Positions 23,875 through 33,598 of a stretch of 48,147 nucleotides of DNA are shown here, one piece after another. The notes under the pieces were generated by a model. It made no database searches. It saw only the letters and a list, made by a program, of their open reading frames with translations, and was not told the DNA's origin. The translations under genes and the position numbers were made by a program. The DNA lies in NCBI RefSeq assembly GCF_018861905.1, contig NZ_JAHLDU010000026.1, forward strand, positions 1 to 48,147, written 5' to 3'. Position 1 is the first letter of the stretch. Each line of letters starts with the position of its first letter. Source of the stretch: Clostridium sp. DSM 17811 (GTDB taxonomy: Bacteria > Bacillota > Clostridia > Clostridiales > Clostridiaceae).

Positions 23875-24080
23875 TATGCTATAACGAGAATTGTATATTG
23901 CTCTAATGCACTCATTTCGCTTAGGAATTCTAAAATTTATTTTATCTACATCTGCTAAAACACGCAAACTCGCTTACGCTCAAACATGCGTGTTTCTTTA
24001 CGCATATGTAGATAAAATAAATTAAGAATTACTAGAGCTTATTCAATGCATTTTACGCAACATACAATTTTGTTAGCATA
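23875..24080. repeat. 206-bp imperfect palindromic (MITE-like) element
   Basis: The two arms of this non-coding element are inverted copies. Outer ends are TATGCTA (23875-23881)/TAGCATA (24074-24080), followed by AATTGTAT/ATACAATT, AATGCA/TGCATT and AATTCT/AGAATT. The inner arm is a perfect 17-bp match, ATTTATTTTATCTACAT (23935-23951)/ATGTAGATAAAATAAAT (24006-24022). The centre holds a separate 9-bp hairpin, AAACACGCA (23958-23966)/TGCGTGTTT (23987-23995). It encodes nothing, lies between two convergent genes, and has no clear target-site duplication. It could be a miniature mobile element or a structured RNA. The rest of the 23861-24243 gap shows nothing. Confidence 0.7.
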
Positions 24081-24243
24081 ATATATGAAAAATTACTTTT
24101 AAAATTTTATAGATTTTGAGTGGTTAAGCAATTTAAAAACTTAACAAAATTATACGATATGTTTAATAAAGATAATGAGAATGTTCGCATTTTATGATTG
24201 TTGGTAATTAAAATAAAATAATATATGCTAATATTTATTACTA

Positions 24244-26238
24244 TTATAGTGCATTCCTAACAGAGAGTATAAATTTAGCTCTATCTAAAGGATTAACACC
24301 AATTCTTTCCCTTGTGGCTCCTATTTCTAAGGAGCAGGGTTCATAACCTGAAAAACTGGTTGTGATTATTGCTTTTCCGGAAGCGATTTTACTAAGGTCA
24401 CTGGGATATTCAAGGGAAGTAGAGACAGGCATTTTACCTTCTATTGTAAAGGTACCGTTATGTATAAATGGTGTTTCAAAGCTACCACGCATTTTTATGA
24501 TATCATTTAAAACTCTTCCACCTACATTCTCAGGTACTGTAATTCTAAAATTAATTATGGGTTCAAGTAGGGTAGTGCCAATCTCGCGTAGGCCTCTCAT
24601 GATCCCCATGGCAGAGGATGCGGCAAAGTCTCCTGAACGTGAATGCATAACATGGTCTTCACCATTGGTGAAGGTTATTTTTAAATCCGTAACTGGCCAT
24701 CCATATATGCCTTGACTTAAAATTTTATCGAGATTATCTTCTATTTCTCTTTGATATTTTATTTTTACCTTTTCAGTTCGAACCTTTGATTCATAAATAA
24801 GTCCACTTCCTTTTGGCAGTGGCTCAATTAAAAATTCAACTATAGCCCAGCAGGGTTTAGGCATAGTGTAACGCGATTCACCATACCCACTTGCTATAGG
24901 AGTTTCTCTGTAGATAACAGAGGGCGAACCAAAAGTAACTTGCACATTAAATCTTTCCATTAAAATATCTTCAATATATTCAATTTGAATTTTACCCATA
25001 ATTCTAAGATGAATTTCTTTTTTTTCTTTTATCCATTCCATGTTAAGAAGAGGATCTTCCTCTTGAAGTATTGTTAAAGCTTCAACCAAAGTTACATAGT
25101 CTTCCTGAACTTTCGAATAAATTCTTAAGGTGAGAAGAGGAGTTGTGATAGTTTTAAGATTAGGAATATGAGTTTTACTTCCAAGGACATCATAGGTGCT
25201 ACAATTTAAGCCACTCACCATTACCAAATCACTACTGCTTGCCGATGATACATCAATTGATTTTTGATTAACTACTTTTTTAATCATAGTAATCTTTTCT
25301 CTTTTGTTTGTAGTTACATTTAGAATATCATCTCTAGTAGATATTGATCCACTAAATATCTTTATATGAGCTATTTTACCTAAAGTTTTGTTATGGGATA
25401 TCTTATATACAAGGGCTGAAAGTCCTAAATCATCTAAATTCTCAGGTCCTGGGAGATAATCTATTATGCTATGAAGCAAGTCTTTAATTCCTTCACCTCT
25501 TAGTGCTATACCATATAGCACAGGGTAAACTTGGCCAGTATTTGCTTGCAATGTTATCTCACTTTTTAACATTCCTAGGGTTAAAGTCTCGCCAAAGAAT
25601 TGATTTAAAATTTCCTCATTATTATTACCCAGTGTATCTATTATATCTTCGAGTAATTGTTTAAAGGATTCATCTTTTATTTCTAATATGTTTTTTGCGA
25701 AATCTACATTGTCAAATATGTTCCTAACGATAAATTCGTTGTTTTCTTCATAAACTAATTGTAGTGGTATAAGTTTATTAGTTAGAAGCTTTTTCATATC
25801 CTTAATAGTTTTATAGGGAGATGCCCCTATACGGTCAAGTTTGTTTATAAAGAATATTGAAGGTGTATTTAATTCTTTTAAAGCATTAAAATATACCTCG
25901 GTTTGAGGTTGTACTCCTTCGACAGATGATAATACAACTATAGCTCCATCAAGAACGCCTATACTTCTTTCTACTTCAGAACTAAAATCAATATGCCCAG
26001 GTGTATCTATAACATGTACATTAGTTCCTTTGTAAGTAAAATCTGTTTCAGCAGCCTTAACTGAAATACCTCTTTGCTTTTCCATAGCTAAAGAATCTGT
26101 ATGGGTTGTACCCTTATCTACGCTGCCTAGAATCCTGCTAGAACCACTTTGGTAAAGTAGTTGCTCGGTTAAAGTTGTTTTGCCAGCATCTACATGAGCT
26201 ACTATTCCAATATTTCTAATATTATTTTTTATCGTCAT
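24244..26238 (-). CDS. TetM-like ribosomal-protection-type translational GTPase
   Basis: A 664-residue EF-G-like GTPase of the TetM/TetO family, which releases tetracycline from ribosomes in studied members. All G motifs are intact: AHVDAGKTT (14-22), RGISV, DTPGH and NKLD, followed by EF-G-like domains II-V and a C-terminal SGYEPC tail. The domain IV loop equivalent to the TetM segment YSPVS is instead HSRSGDF, so residues that touch the tetracycline site in TetM are not conserved; resistance cannot be assumed. The usual resistance leader peptide or mobile surroundings are absent, which suggests a chromosomal paralogue. Start: the second of two ATGs (26238) has GGAG at normal spacing; the first (26244) is too close. 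Monocistronic, divergent from the U32 gene. Confidence 0.85.
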   Translation of the reverse strand: MTIKNNIRNIGIVAHVDAGKTTLTEQLLYQSGSSRILGSVDKGTTHTDSLAMEKQRGISVKAAETDFTYKGTNVHVIDTPGHIDFSSEVERSIGVLDGAIVVLSSVEGVQPQTEVYFNALKELNTPSIFFINKLDRIGASPYKTIKDMKKLLTNKLIPLQLVYEENNEFIVRNIFDNVDFAKNILEIKDESFKQLLEDIIDTLGNNNEEILNQFFGETLTLGMLKSEITLQANTGQVYPVLYGIALRGEGIKDLLHSIIDYLPGPENLDDLGLSALVYKISHNKTLGKIAHIKIFSGSISTRDDILNVTTNKREKITMIKKVVNQKSIDVSSASSSDLVMVSGLNCSTYDVLGSKTHIPNLKTITTPLLTLRIYSKVQEDYVTLVEALTILQEEDPLLNMEWIKEKKEIHLRIMGKIQIEYIEDILMERFNVQVTFGSPSVIYRETPIASGYGESRYTMPKPCWAIVEFLIEPLPKGSGLIYESKVRTEKVKIKYQREIEDNLDKILSQGIYGWPVTDLKITFTNGEDHVMHSRSGDFAASSAMGIMRGLREIGTTLLEPIINFRITVPENVGGRVLNDIIKMRGSFETPFIHNGTFTIEGKMPVSTSLEYPSDLSKIASGKAIITTSFSGYEPCSLEIGATRERIGVNPLDRAKFILSVRNAL

Positions 26239-26458
26239 ATTCATATCTCCATTAGCAATTTTTTGTACTAAGCTTTCTCAAATAATAGATAAGAAGTAAG
26301 CTAGTCTATTTTTTATTATATTCCATTACTTTTGTTGTGTCCATTATCATAAAACATGAAAATAGACGGTTATATTAATGTAAAATTTTTTAATGACTTA
26401 ATTTATTGCAACATTTATTGTATAATAGGATATAGAAGACTTATTAGGAGAGATGCAA

Positions 26459-28840
26459 ATGAAGAAGATTGAATTATTAGCACCTGCTGGCAGTATGGAA
26501 AGTGTATATGCAGCAGTGCAAATGGGAGCAGACGCAATTTATATGGGAGGGAGTAAGTTCTCGGCAAGAGCTTATGCTTCTAATTTTGATGAAGAAAATA
26601 TAACTCTTGCAGTAGATTATTGCCATATTTATGGGGTACGCGTATATGTTACTTTAAATACGCTAGCAAAGGATAATGAATTAAAAGAAATTATGGAGTA
26701 TGTAGGATTTTTATATAGCATTGGAGTTGATGCATTACTTGTCCAAGATACTGGATTAATATATTTGATAAGAAGCAATTTTCCAGATTTCGAATTGCAT
26801 GCATCAACGCAAATGACTGTTCACAATGGAGAAGCTGCCTTATTTTTAAAGAAGATTGGGTTTAAAAGAATAGTTCTGTCAAGGGAGCTTAGTTTAGAAG
26901 AAATTGATTACATATCTAATACTTTAAACGTGGAAACAGAAGTTTTTGTTCATGGAGCTTTATGTATATGTTATTCAGGGCAGTGTCTTATGAGTAGCAT
27001 TATTGGCGGTAGAAGTGGGAATAGAGGCAGATGTGCCCAACCATGTAGATTGCCATATACGCTGATAGATAAGGCTAATAACAAAGAACATAAAGCATAT
27101 CTTTTAAGCCCTAAGGATACTTGCACATTAGATAGTTTAAAAGACATAGTTGCAAGTGGTACATCCTCACTTAAAATTGAAGGAAGAATGAAAAGAGCAG
27201 AATATGTTGCAGGTACAGTGGAAATATATAGACGTGCGCTTAATAATATTTATAATAATAACAAGATACAAAAATTAGATAAGGATACTAAAGTCTTAAC
27301 TCAATTATTTAACAGAGAAGGATTTTCAAAGGCGTATTTGTATGGTAATAAAGGAAAAGATATGATGGCATACAAAGTTCCTAAAAATTCTGGAATTCCA
27401 ATTGGCATAGCCGGAAGTGATTTAATGGTAACACTTTTAGAAGATGTTGCTTTAAAAGATGGTGTAATGTTCCTTGAGGATGGGTTTACAATATCTAAAA
27501 TTATAAAGGATGGAGTAGATGTAGAAGTAGCATTAAAGGGTGATAGGGTTTTATTAAAACCAACTAAATTTAAGTCTGGAGACTTCTTATATAAAATAAC
27601 AGATGTTTTATTAATGAATAAGCTCGCAGAAAGTTATAGTGATAAATATAGAAGGAAAATTGGAATAAATCTTTTAATAGAATTTAGTGTGAATAAACCT
27701 CTAAGAATTAGTACGAATTATCTTGGTAGAACTTTTGAAATGATAGGAGAACTTGTTCAAGAAGCGATAAATAAGCCACTAGATAAAGAACGTGTAATTA
27801 AGAGTTTATCTAAAACAGGGGATACACCTTTTTTAATAAATGAGGTGACTTTTGAAAGCTTCGAGGATGGATTTATGAAAATGTCATCATTAAATTTAGT
27901 AAGGCGAGAATTAGTGGAGTCTGTGCAGAATTTTATAATAGAAAAATATAAACGAGAGAATACTAATAAGCAAATTAATTATAATAAAGGACTTGCACTA
28001 CAAGAAGATAATAAATGTATAGAAGTAACACAGGAAAAAGATAAAATCATGCCTGAAACTCTTATTGTAGTCTCAACAACTTCGCAATTAAAGGCTGCAA
28101 CACAAATGGGATTTAATAATATTGCTATAAACCCTTTTATGCGTGGGTGCACAATGGATCTAAACATAAAGGATGTAAATATTTACATTAAGGTCCCTAA
28201 TATTATTAAGGGCGAATTTGAAAGTGTTTGTGAGTTTATAGAAAATAATCTAAGTAATATAAAAGGTATTATAACTGCTAATTTAGGAATAATTAGTAGG
28301 TTTAATAAAAGAACAATGGTTATTGGTGATTATAAATTAAATATTTTTAATAGTTATGCAGGAGATTTTTATAAAGAGTTCCTTGCTGGAACTTGTATTA
28401 GCGCTGAATTAAATGCAGCAGAAATAAAAAAAATTGCGTATAAAAGTTCACTTCCACTTCAAATTATGGTATATGGGAAATATGAACTTATGGTTAGTGA
28501 GTATTGTGCTATTGGTAGCGTTTTTGGTGACAAGAGCGAAAATAAAACTTGCCTAGGTAATTGTAGTAAAGGATCTTATACACTTAAAGATAGAAAAGGT
28601 ATAGAGTTTAGTATTAATACTGACAAATATTGTAGAAGTTATATTTACAATAATGTTCCTGTTAACTTGATACCTAGTATTGAGGAAATTAAAAAGAATA
28701 AAATTACTTCATTTAGATTAGATTTTATAGAAGAAAGTTATGATGAAACTATTGAAGTTCTTACAAATTATATTAGCAAAGAGTGGCCAGGAGATTTTAA
28801 AAATTATACAAGAGGTCATTATAAAAGAGGCGTTGAATAA
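26459..28840 (+). CDS. U32-family peptidase / RlhA-like 23S rRNA hydroxylation protein
   Basis: A 793-residue U32-family protein. The N-terminal half starts MKKIELLAPAGSMES and holds the family signature HGALCICYSGQCLMSS, then GGRSGNRGRCAQPCR, whose cysteines are thought to bind an iron-sulfur cluster. The C-terminal half contains the DUF3656-type region and a second U32-like part with further cysteines (CLGNCSKG). E. coli RlhA (YdcP), with the same motif and layout, is needed for hydroxylation of 23S rRNA C2501, so a role in rRNA modification is likelier than proteolysis. Start: ATG 26459, with AGGAG 8 bases upstream; an ATG at 26453 is too close to that site. mutS2 follows after 57 bases and may be co-transcribed. 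Confidence 0.85.
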   Translation: MKKIELLAPAGSMESVYAAVQMGADAIYMGGSKFSARAYASNFDEENITLAVDYCHIYGVRVYVTLNTLAKDNELKEIMEYVGFLYSIGVDALLVQDTGLIYLIRSNFPDFELHASTQMTVHNGEAALFLKKIGFKRIVLSRELSLEEIDYISNTLNVETEVFVHGALCICYSGQCLMSSIIGGRSGNRGRCAQPCRLPYTLIDKANNKEHKAYLLSPKDTCTLDSLKDIVASGTSSLKIEGRMKRAEYVAGTVEIYRRALNNIYNNNKIQKLDKDTKVLTQLFNREGFSKAYLYGNKGKDMMAYKVPKNSGIPIGIAGSDLMVTLLEDVALKDGVMFLEDGFTISKIIKDGVDVEVALKGDRVLLKPTKFKSGDFLYKITDVLLMNKLAESYSDKYRRKIGINLLIEFSVNKPLRISTNYLGRTFEMIGELVQEAINKPLDKERVIKSLSKTGDTPFLINEVTFESFEDGFMKMSSLNLVRRELVESVQNFIIEKYKRENTNKQINYNKGLALQEDNKCIEVTQEKDKIMPETLIVVSTTSQLKAATQMGFNNIAINPFMRGCTMDLNIKDVNIYIKVPNIIKGEFESVCEFIENNLSNIKGIITANLGIISRFNKRTMVIGDYKLNIFNSYAGDFYKEFLAGTCISAELNAAEIKKIAYKSSLPLQIMVYGKYELMVSEYCAIGSVFGDKSENKTCLGNCSKGSYTLKDRKGIEFSINTDKYCRSYIYNNVPVNLIPSIEEIKKNKITSFRLDFIEESYDETIEVLTNYISKEWPGDFKNYTRGHYKRGVE

Positions 28841-28897
28841 TCTAAAATATACAAGTCAATAAATTTAAATTTTTTAACAAAGGGAAGACGGTGGATC

Positions 28898-31264
28898 ATG
28901 AATACAAAATCATTAAAAGTTCTAGAATATTATAAAATTAAAGAAAAAGTTAAAGCATATACGCATACTACGGCAGGTAAAGATATTATAGACAATTTGG
29001 AGCCTTACACAAATGTTTATGAAGTACGCGAACACTTAGAAGAAACTAATGAGGCATTACTTCTTTTATCAAGAAAAGGAAGTGCTCCTTTTGAGGGGAT
29101 ATATGATGTTCGATCTGCAATAATAAGAGCATCAAAGGAAGCATCACTTATGCCAATGCAGCTACTACGGATAGCTCAAATGCTACGATGTGCTAGATTA
29201 TTTCAGAATTATGTTGGTAATAAGACAGATGAATTGTCCTCTAGAGTTTTAGAGGATATATGTATTGGTATTGTTCCAATAAAAAAATTAGAAGATGAAA
29301 TTTTTATGGCTATAATTAGTGATGAAGAAATTTCTGATAGGGCTAGTAGTTTACTTTTTAGTTTAAGAAAATCTCTAAAAGATAAAAATGCTTCTGTAAA
29401 GGATAAGGTAACTTCATTAGTTAGGACTTATGCAAGATATCTTCAAGAAAGTCTTTACACTATAAGAGGAGATAGATATGTAATTCCTGTTAAAATAGAA
29501 CATAAAGGGAGTGTTCCAGGAATTGTGCATGACCAAAGTTCTTCAGGAGCTACACTCTTTATTGAGCCAATGAGTTTAGTAAATTTAAATAATGAAATTA
29601 AGGAAATAATGCTAAGGGAAAAAGCTGAAGTTGAGAGGATTTTAGAAGAACTTTCCTATAAAATATATGAAAATATAAATATTGTTTCAAACAATGCGAA
29701 TATAGTATGGGAATTGGATTTTATTTTTGCAAAGGCAGGGTATGCACTAGAAATTAATGCCATTATTCCAAAGGTTAATGAAGATGGAATAATAGATATA
29801 ACTGAGGCAAGGCATCCGCTTATAGATCCAAAGGCTGTTGTACCTAGTAATATATATTTAGGAGGAGAATTTACGTCACTTGTAATAACGGGGCCAAATA
29901 CAGGTGGTAAAACAGTAACATTAAAAACTGTAGGATTAATTCAATTAATGGCTATGAGTGGGATTTTAATTCCAGCAAGAGAAGGTTCTATGGTTAGCTT
30001 TTTTGATGAAATATTCGCAGATATAGGTGATGAACAAAGTATAGAACAAAGTTTATCTACTTTTTCTTCTCATATGACAAGTATAGTTAATATAATTGCA
30101 AAAGCAGATATAAAATCCTTAGCTCTATTTGATGAATTAGGTGCTGGTACAGATCCTACTGAAGGAGCAGCTCTTGCTGTTTCAATTTTAGAAAACTTAA
30201 GAGCAAGAGGCACAAAAGTTGTTGCAACTACTCATTATAGTGAATTAAAGGGATATGCGCTAAGAACTTCAGGGGTGGAAAATGCTTCTGTAGAATTTAA
30301 TGTTGACACGTTAAGCCCAACTTATAGATTAATAATAGGAGTACCAGGTAAATCAAATGCTTTTGAAATTTCAAAAAGATTAGGACTTCCTGATTATATT
30401 ATAAAAAGTGCTAGAGAAAATATTTCTAAAGAGACATTGGAATTTGAAGAATTAGTACAAAGTTTGCAAGAAAAAAGCATAAAGGTAGAGAGAGATGCTA
30501 GGGAATCTGAGGCTTTGAAACTAGAGGCTAGCAAGTTAAAAGATAAGTATCAAGAAAAATTATATAAACTTGAAAACATAAGAGAAAATGCAATGTATGA
30601 AGCTCAAAGAGAAGCAAAGAGACTTATAAAAAATGCTAAGGAAGAGTCAGATGTTATTCTTAAAAACATGAGAGAACTAGAAAAACTAGGATATTCCTCT
30701 GAGGCAAGGCAAAAGCTTGAAGAGGAAAGAAAAAAAATTAAAAATAAGCTTGATAGTATAGAAATCCATGTAGAAAAAAACAATGAGACTCTAGGAGAAA
30801 AAGTGAAAAATGTAAAACAAGGGGAAGAGGTATATTTGCCATCTCTTAACCAAAAGGTAATTGTAATTTCTAAACCTGATAAAAAAGGTGAGGTACAGGT
30901 TCAGGCTGGTATTATGAAGATAAATGTTAAAGTAGAGGATTTGCGTGTATCAAAGCTTTCTCAGGAAGATAAGAAAAAAGCTAAGATAAAAAAGAGAGAA
31001 ATGAAACTAAATATGAGCAATGTATCAACCTCTGTAGATCTAAGAGGTATGGATTCCGAGGAGGCTATTTTTACTGTTGATAAGTACTTAGATGAAGCTT
31101 GTTTAGGTGGACTTAAAGAAGTTACAATTATTCATGGTAAGGGAACAGGAGTTTTAAGGAAGTCTATTACAGATATGTTAAAGAGGCATGGTCATGTTAA
31201 AGCATATAGATTGGGTAATTACGGGGAAGGCGGTAGCGGAGTTACAGTTGCCGAAATCAAATAA
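28898..31264 (+). CDS. mutS2: MutS2 ATPase/endonuclease
   Basis: A 788-residue MutS2 of typical length. It lacks the mismatch-recognition domain of MutS and begins directly with the core (LKVLEYYKIKEKVK). The ATPase domain has GPNTGGKT near residue 332, DIGDEQSIEQSLSTFSSHM, and LALFDELGAGTDPTEGAAL. A long charged coiled coil (~510-640) follows, then a KOW-like segment, and the C-terminal Smr nuclease domain (VDLRGMDSEEA, IIHGKGTGVLR). MutS2 proteins act on recombination intermediates and, in Bacillus, on collided ribosomes, where they help rescue. Start: ATG 28898, behind AAGGGAAGACGG. It lies 24 bases upstream of the DUF523 gene and probably forms a U32-mutS2-DUF523 transcription unit. Confidence 0.95.
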   Translation: MNTKSLKVLEYYKIKEKVKAYTHTTAGKDIIDNLEPYTNVYEVREHLEETNEALLLLSRKGSAPFEGIYDVRSAIIRASKEASLMPMQLLRIAQMLRCARLFQNYVGNKTDELSSRVLEDICIGIVPIKKLEDEIFMAIISDEEISDRASSLLFSLRKSLKDKNASVKDKVTSLVRTYARYLQESLYTIRGDRYVIPVKIEHKGSVPGIVHDQSSSGATLFIEPMSLVNLNNEIKEIMLREKAEVERILEELSYKIYENINIVSNNANIVWELDFIFAKAGYALEINAIIPKVNEDGIIDITEARHPLIDPKAVVPSNIYLGGEFTSLVITGPNTGGKTVTLKTVGLIQLMAMSGILIPAREGSMVSFFDEIFADIGDEQSIEQSLSTFSSHMTSIVNIIAKADIKSLALFDELGAGTDPTEGAALAVSILENLRARGTKVVATTHYSELKGYALRTSGVENASVEFNVDTLSPTYRLIIGVPGKSNAFEISKRLGLPDYIIKSARENISKETLEFEELVQSLQEKSIKVERDARESEALKLEASKLKDKYQEKLYKLENIRENAMYEAQREAKRLIKNAKEESDVILKNMRELEKLGYSSEARQKLEEERKKIKNKLDSIEIHVEKNNETLGEKVKNVKQGEEVYLPSLNQKVIVISKPDKKGEVQVQAGIMKINVKVEDLRVSKLSQEDKKKAKIKKREMKLNMSNVSTSVDLRGMDSEEAIFTVDKYLDEACLGGLKEVTIIHGKGTGVLRKSITDMLKRHGHVKAYRLGNYGEGGSGVTVAEIK

Positions 31265-31288
31265 AAGATTAATAAAGGATGTTTATAT

Positions 31289-31747
31289 ATGATTATTGTA
31301 AGTTCTTGTTTATGCGGTATTAATTGTAGGTATGATGGTAGTAATAATTTAGATACGCAAGTGCTTAAACTACTAAAAGAAGGGAAAGTTATTCCTGTTT
31401 GCCCAGAACAGCTTGGAGGGCTAGCCACTCCACGAGAACCATGTGAAATTTTAAATGGTAATGGTCTTGATGTAATAGATGGCAAAGCAACAATTATTGG
31501 AACGAAAAATAATGATGCAACTTCAAGCTTTTTAAAAGGTGCCTACGAAACTCTTAAAATAGCAGAGGAAATAGGAGCTACTGTGGCTATTTTGAAGGCG
31601 AGAAGTCCCTCTTGTGGAGTTTCTAAAATATATGATGGAACATTTAGCGGTACTCTAAGGCCAGGTAATGGAGTTACTGCTGAGTTATTGCTATCAAAGG
31701 GCATAAAGGTTTTTACTGAGGAAGATTTAGATGATATAAAATTATGA
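31289..31747 (+). CDS. DUF523/TudS-like desulfidase-type protein
   Basis: A 152-residue DUF523 protein. Members include thiouracil desulfidase (TudS), which uses a [4Fe-4S] cluster held by three cysteines to remove sulfur from thiolated pyrimidines. Candidate ligands are C7/C9/C13 (SSCLCGINCRYDG), C38 (CPEQLGG) and C109 (RSPSCG), all at the conserved family positions. Length matches stand-alone DUF523 proteins. The physiological substrate is unknown; tRNA-derived thio-nucleobases are a guess. Start: ATG 31289 with AAAGGAT upstream. It is the last gene of the U32-mutS2 run. Its TGA stop overlaps the first base pairs of a long palindromic terminator shared with the convergent decarboxylase gene. 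Confidence 0.85.
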   Translation: MIIVSSCLCGINCRYDGSNNLDTQVLKLLKEGKVIPVCPEQLGGLATPREPCEILNGNGLDVIDGKATIIGTKNNDATSSFLKGAYETLKIAEEIGATVAILKARSPSCGVSKIYDGTFSGTLRPGNGVTAELLLSKGIKVFTEEDLDDIKL

Positions 31748-31795
31748 CTAGAACTAAAAAGAACTCCAAAATTGGAGTTCTTTTTAGTTCTAGTC
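31746..31795. terminator. 50-bp near-perfect palindromic bidirectional terminator
   Basis: A 24-bp perfect stem (31746-31769 with 31772-31795) has a two-base AA loop and A-run/T-run blocks inside the arms. It includes the stop codons of both convergent genes: the DUF523 TGA at 31745-31747 and the decarboxylase stop (plus 31790-31792) are parts of the two arms. It should terminate in both directions. Confidence 0.85.
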
Positions 31796-33280
31796 AACAG
31801 TTATGTGCACCGCATCTTCTTCAAGGACAACTTTTATATATTCAACTTCAGGGTCTTCGGTTCCTTGAACATACAATCCAGTATTTTTTAACTTTTCAAC
31901 ATAATCTACAATCTCTTGTGTTATTCTCTCACCGGGGCAAAGAACTGGGATGCCAGGTGGATAAGCCATTAAGAATTCACCGCTTATCATACCAACACTT
32001 TTCTTGATTTCAACAGCGGTATTTACACTATTGAATGCTTCCCTAGGAATTTGAACTTGCTCTGGAATACTAGGTATATCAATGAAATCTATTTTTTTTG
32101 TGCCCTTACCATAATATTCATAACTTATTTCTCCTAGAGCCTTTAGTAATTGTTCCATTCCATCTCTTGTATCACCAAAGGACCCAACTGCTAATATATT
32201 ATAAATATCAGATAACTCCATTTGTATGTGATATTTATTAGAAAGTATCATATCTAAGTCATAACCTGTTATACCTAAATCACGACAAGTTATTGTGATT
32301 TTAGTTGGATCAAAAGCATAAGCTCCAAAGCCATTTAAAATTTCTTCACCGAAACAATAAAATCCAGGAATTTTATTTACTTCACTTCTTACATAATTAC
32401 ATAAATCAATGGTTTTTTCGAGTAGTTCCGTACCATTTAATGCAATTTGCCTTCTTGCACAATCAAGGGATGCCATTAGTATATATGAAGGTGATGTTGT
32501 GTGCATAAGATTTATCAGTTGTTTAACTCTAGCAGGGCTCACAAGTTTAGAATTAACATGAAGCATTGAACTTTGAGTTAAGGAGCCAATAATTTTATGC
32601 GTACTTTGAGCACATATATCTGCACCAGCTTCCATTGCGGACATTGGTAATCTGTTATTAAAATTAAGATGAGGGCCATGAGCTTCATCAACTATAAGAG
32701 GAATGTCATATTCATGAACCATATCTGCAATTTTTTTAATGTCAGTGGAAACGCCATAATATGTAGGGTTAATTATAAGAACAGCTTTTGCATCAGGATT
32801 ATTCTTTAAGGTTTCTTCAACTGTCTCTGGAGAAACCCCATGAGCAACTCCTATTTTCTTATCTAGCTCTGGTTGCATATAAACTGGTACCGCACCTGAT
32901 AAAATTATACCGCCAGTTATTGATTTATGTACATTCCTAGGCACAATGATTTTATCACCTGATCCAACTACAGACATAATCATAGCTTGAATTGCACCAG
33001 AAGTTCCATGAACTGAGAAAAATGATGCATCAGCACCATAGGCATCTGCTGCTAATTCCTGCGCTTTTTTAATAGGGCCGGTTGGGTGGTGAAAACTGTC
33101 AACTAGTTTAAAAACTGTAACGTCAATCTTAAAAGGGTTTTCTCCCATAAATTTTTTAAATTGTTCATCAGCTCCTAAGCCTTTTTTATGACCAGGTACA
33201 TGAAAAGGTAAGGTATCTCTGTCAACATATTCCATTAGAGCATCGAATAATGGAGTTTCATTTTGATTTAATCTATACAT
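31790..33280 (-). CDS. speA: Orn/Lys/Arg decarboxylase (SpeA/Ldc-like, PLP-dependent)
   Basis: A 496-residue fold-type I PLP decarboxylase of the Orn/Lys/Arg group III family, the short form without an N-terminal wing domain, like Bacillus SpeA. N-terminal PFHVPGHKKGLG is typical. VHGTSGA precedes the phosphate-binding region, VDEAHGPHL carries the cofactor Asp, and the Schiff-base lysine is K229 in STHKIIGSL. A C-terminal domain with AYPPGIPVLCPGE, typical of this family, follows. The product is agmatine, cadaverine or putrescine; arginine decarboxylase is the usual assignment in Firmicutes, but substrate cannot be fixed. Start: ATG 33280 behind GAAAGGGGTG; an in-frame TTG at 33298 overlaps that site. 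Convergent with the DUF523 gene; no other polyamine genes nearby. Confidence 0.85.
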   Translation of the reverse strand: MYRLNQNETPLFDALMEYVDRDTLPFHVPGHKKGLGADEQFKKFMGENPFKIDVTVFKLVDSFHHPTGPIKKAQELAADAYGADASFFSVHGTSGAIQAMIMSVVGSGDKIIVPRNVHKSITGGIILSGAVPVYMQPELDKKIGVAHGVSPETVEETLKNNPDAKAVLIINPTYYGVSTDIKKIADMVHEYDIPLIVDEAHGPHLNFNNRLPMSAMEAGADICAQSTHKIIGSLTQSSMLHVNSKLVSPARVKQLINLMHTTSPSYILMASLDCARRQIALNGTELLEKTIDLCNYVRSEVNKIPGFYCFGEEILNGFGAYAFDPTKITITCRDLGITGYDLDMILSNKYHIQMELSDIYNILAVGSFGDTRDGMEQLLKALGEISYEYYGKGTKKIDFIDIPSIPEQVQIPREAFNSVNTAVEIKKSVGMISGEFLMAYPPGIPVLCPGERITQEIVDYVEKLKNTGLYVQGTEDPEVEYIKVVLEEDAVHITVD

Positions 33281-33598
33281 TTTATACACCCCTTTCAAAA
33301 GAATTTATATTAACTATTTAAATTGCTATTTAAAAAATATTCATTCAGCCAATTTATAATTATAGAGGATTAGATATGCAATTGCAATTATAATCCTTTA
33401 TTATTATAAAATAAAACAAAATAATCGTATTTAAAACCTTAAGAAAATAATAATTCATAATAAAGACATTAACAATACCTTTTATTTGTAATAGGTTGAT
33501 AGTATAATATGATAGACTAAAGGCATGTTAATACAAAACATATAGAGAAGATATCAATTGCTATTTTTTTATAGAAAAACTTAAGGAGGACAATATAT
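33281..33598. other. Intergenic region between decarboxylase and phosphoglucomutase genes
   Basis: 318 bases, no gene. It should hold two divergent promoters. A TATAAT in the right half (inside AGTATAATATG, about 33500-33510) is a possible -10 for the phosphoglucomutase gene, but I find no -35. An imperfect 13-bp inverted repeat (33362-33374 with 33389-33401, two mismatches, AGGATTA/TAATCCT core) could form a hairpin in the decarboxylase leader. Otherwise nothing. Confidence 0.4.

Noticed and set aside
24244-26238. Acquired tetracycline resistance gene
   Set aside because: No mobile element, leader peptide or different base composition around it, and the TetM drug-site loop is not conserved.
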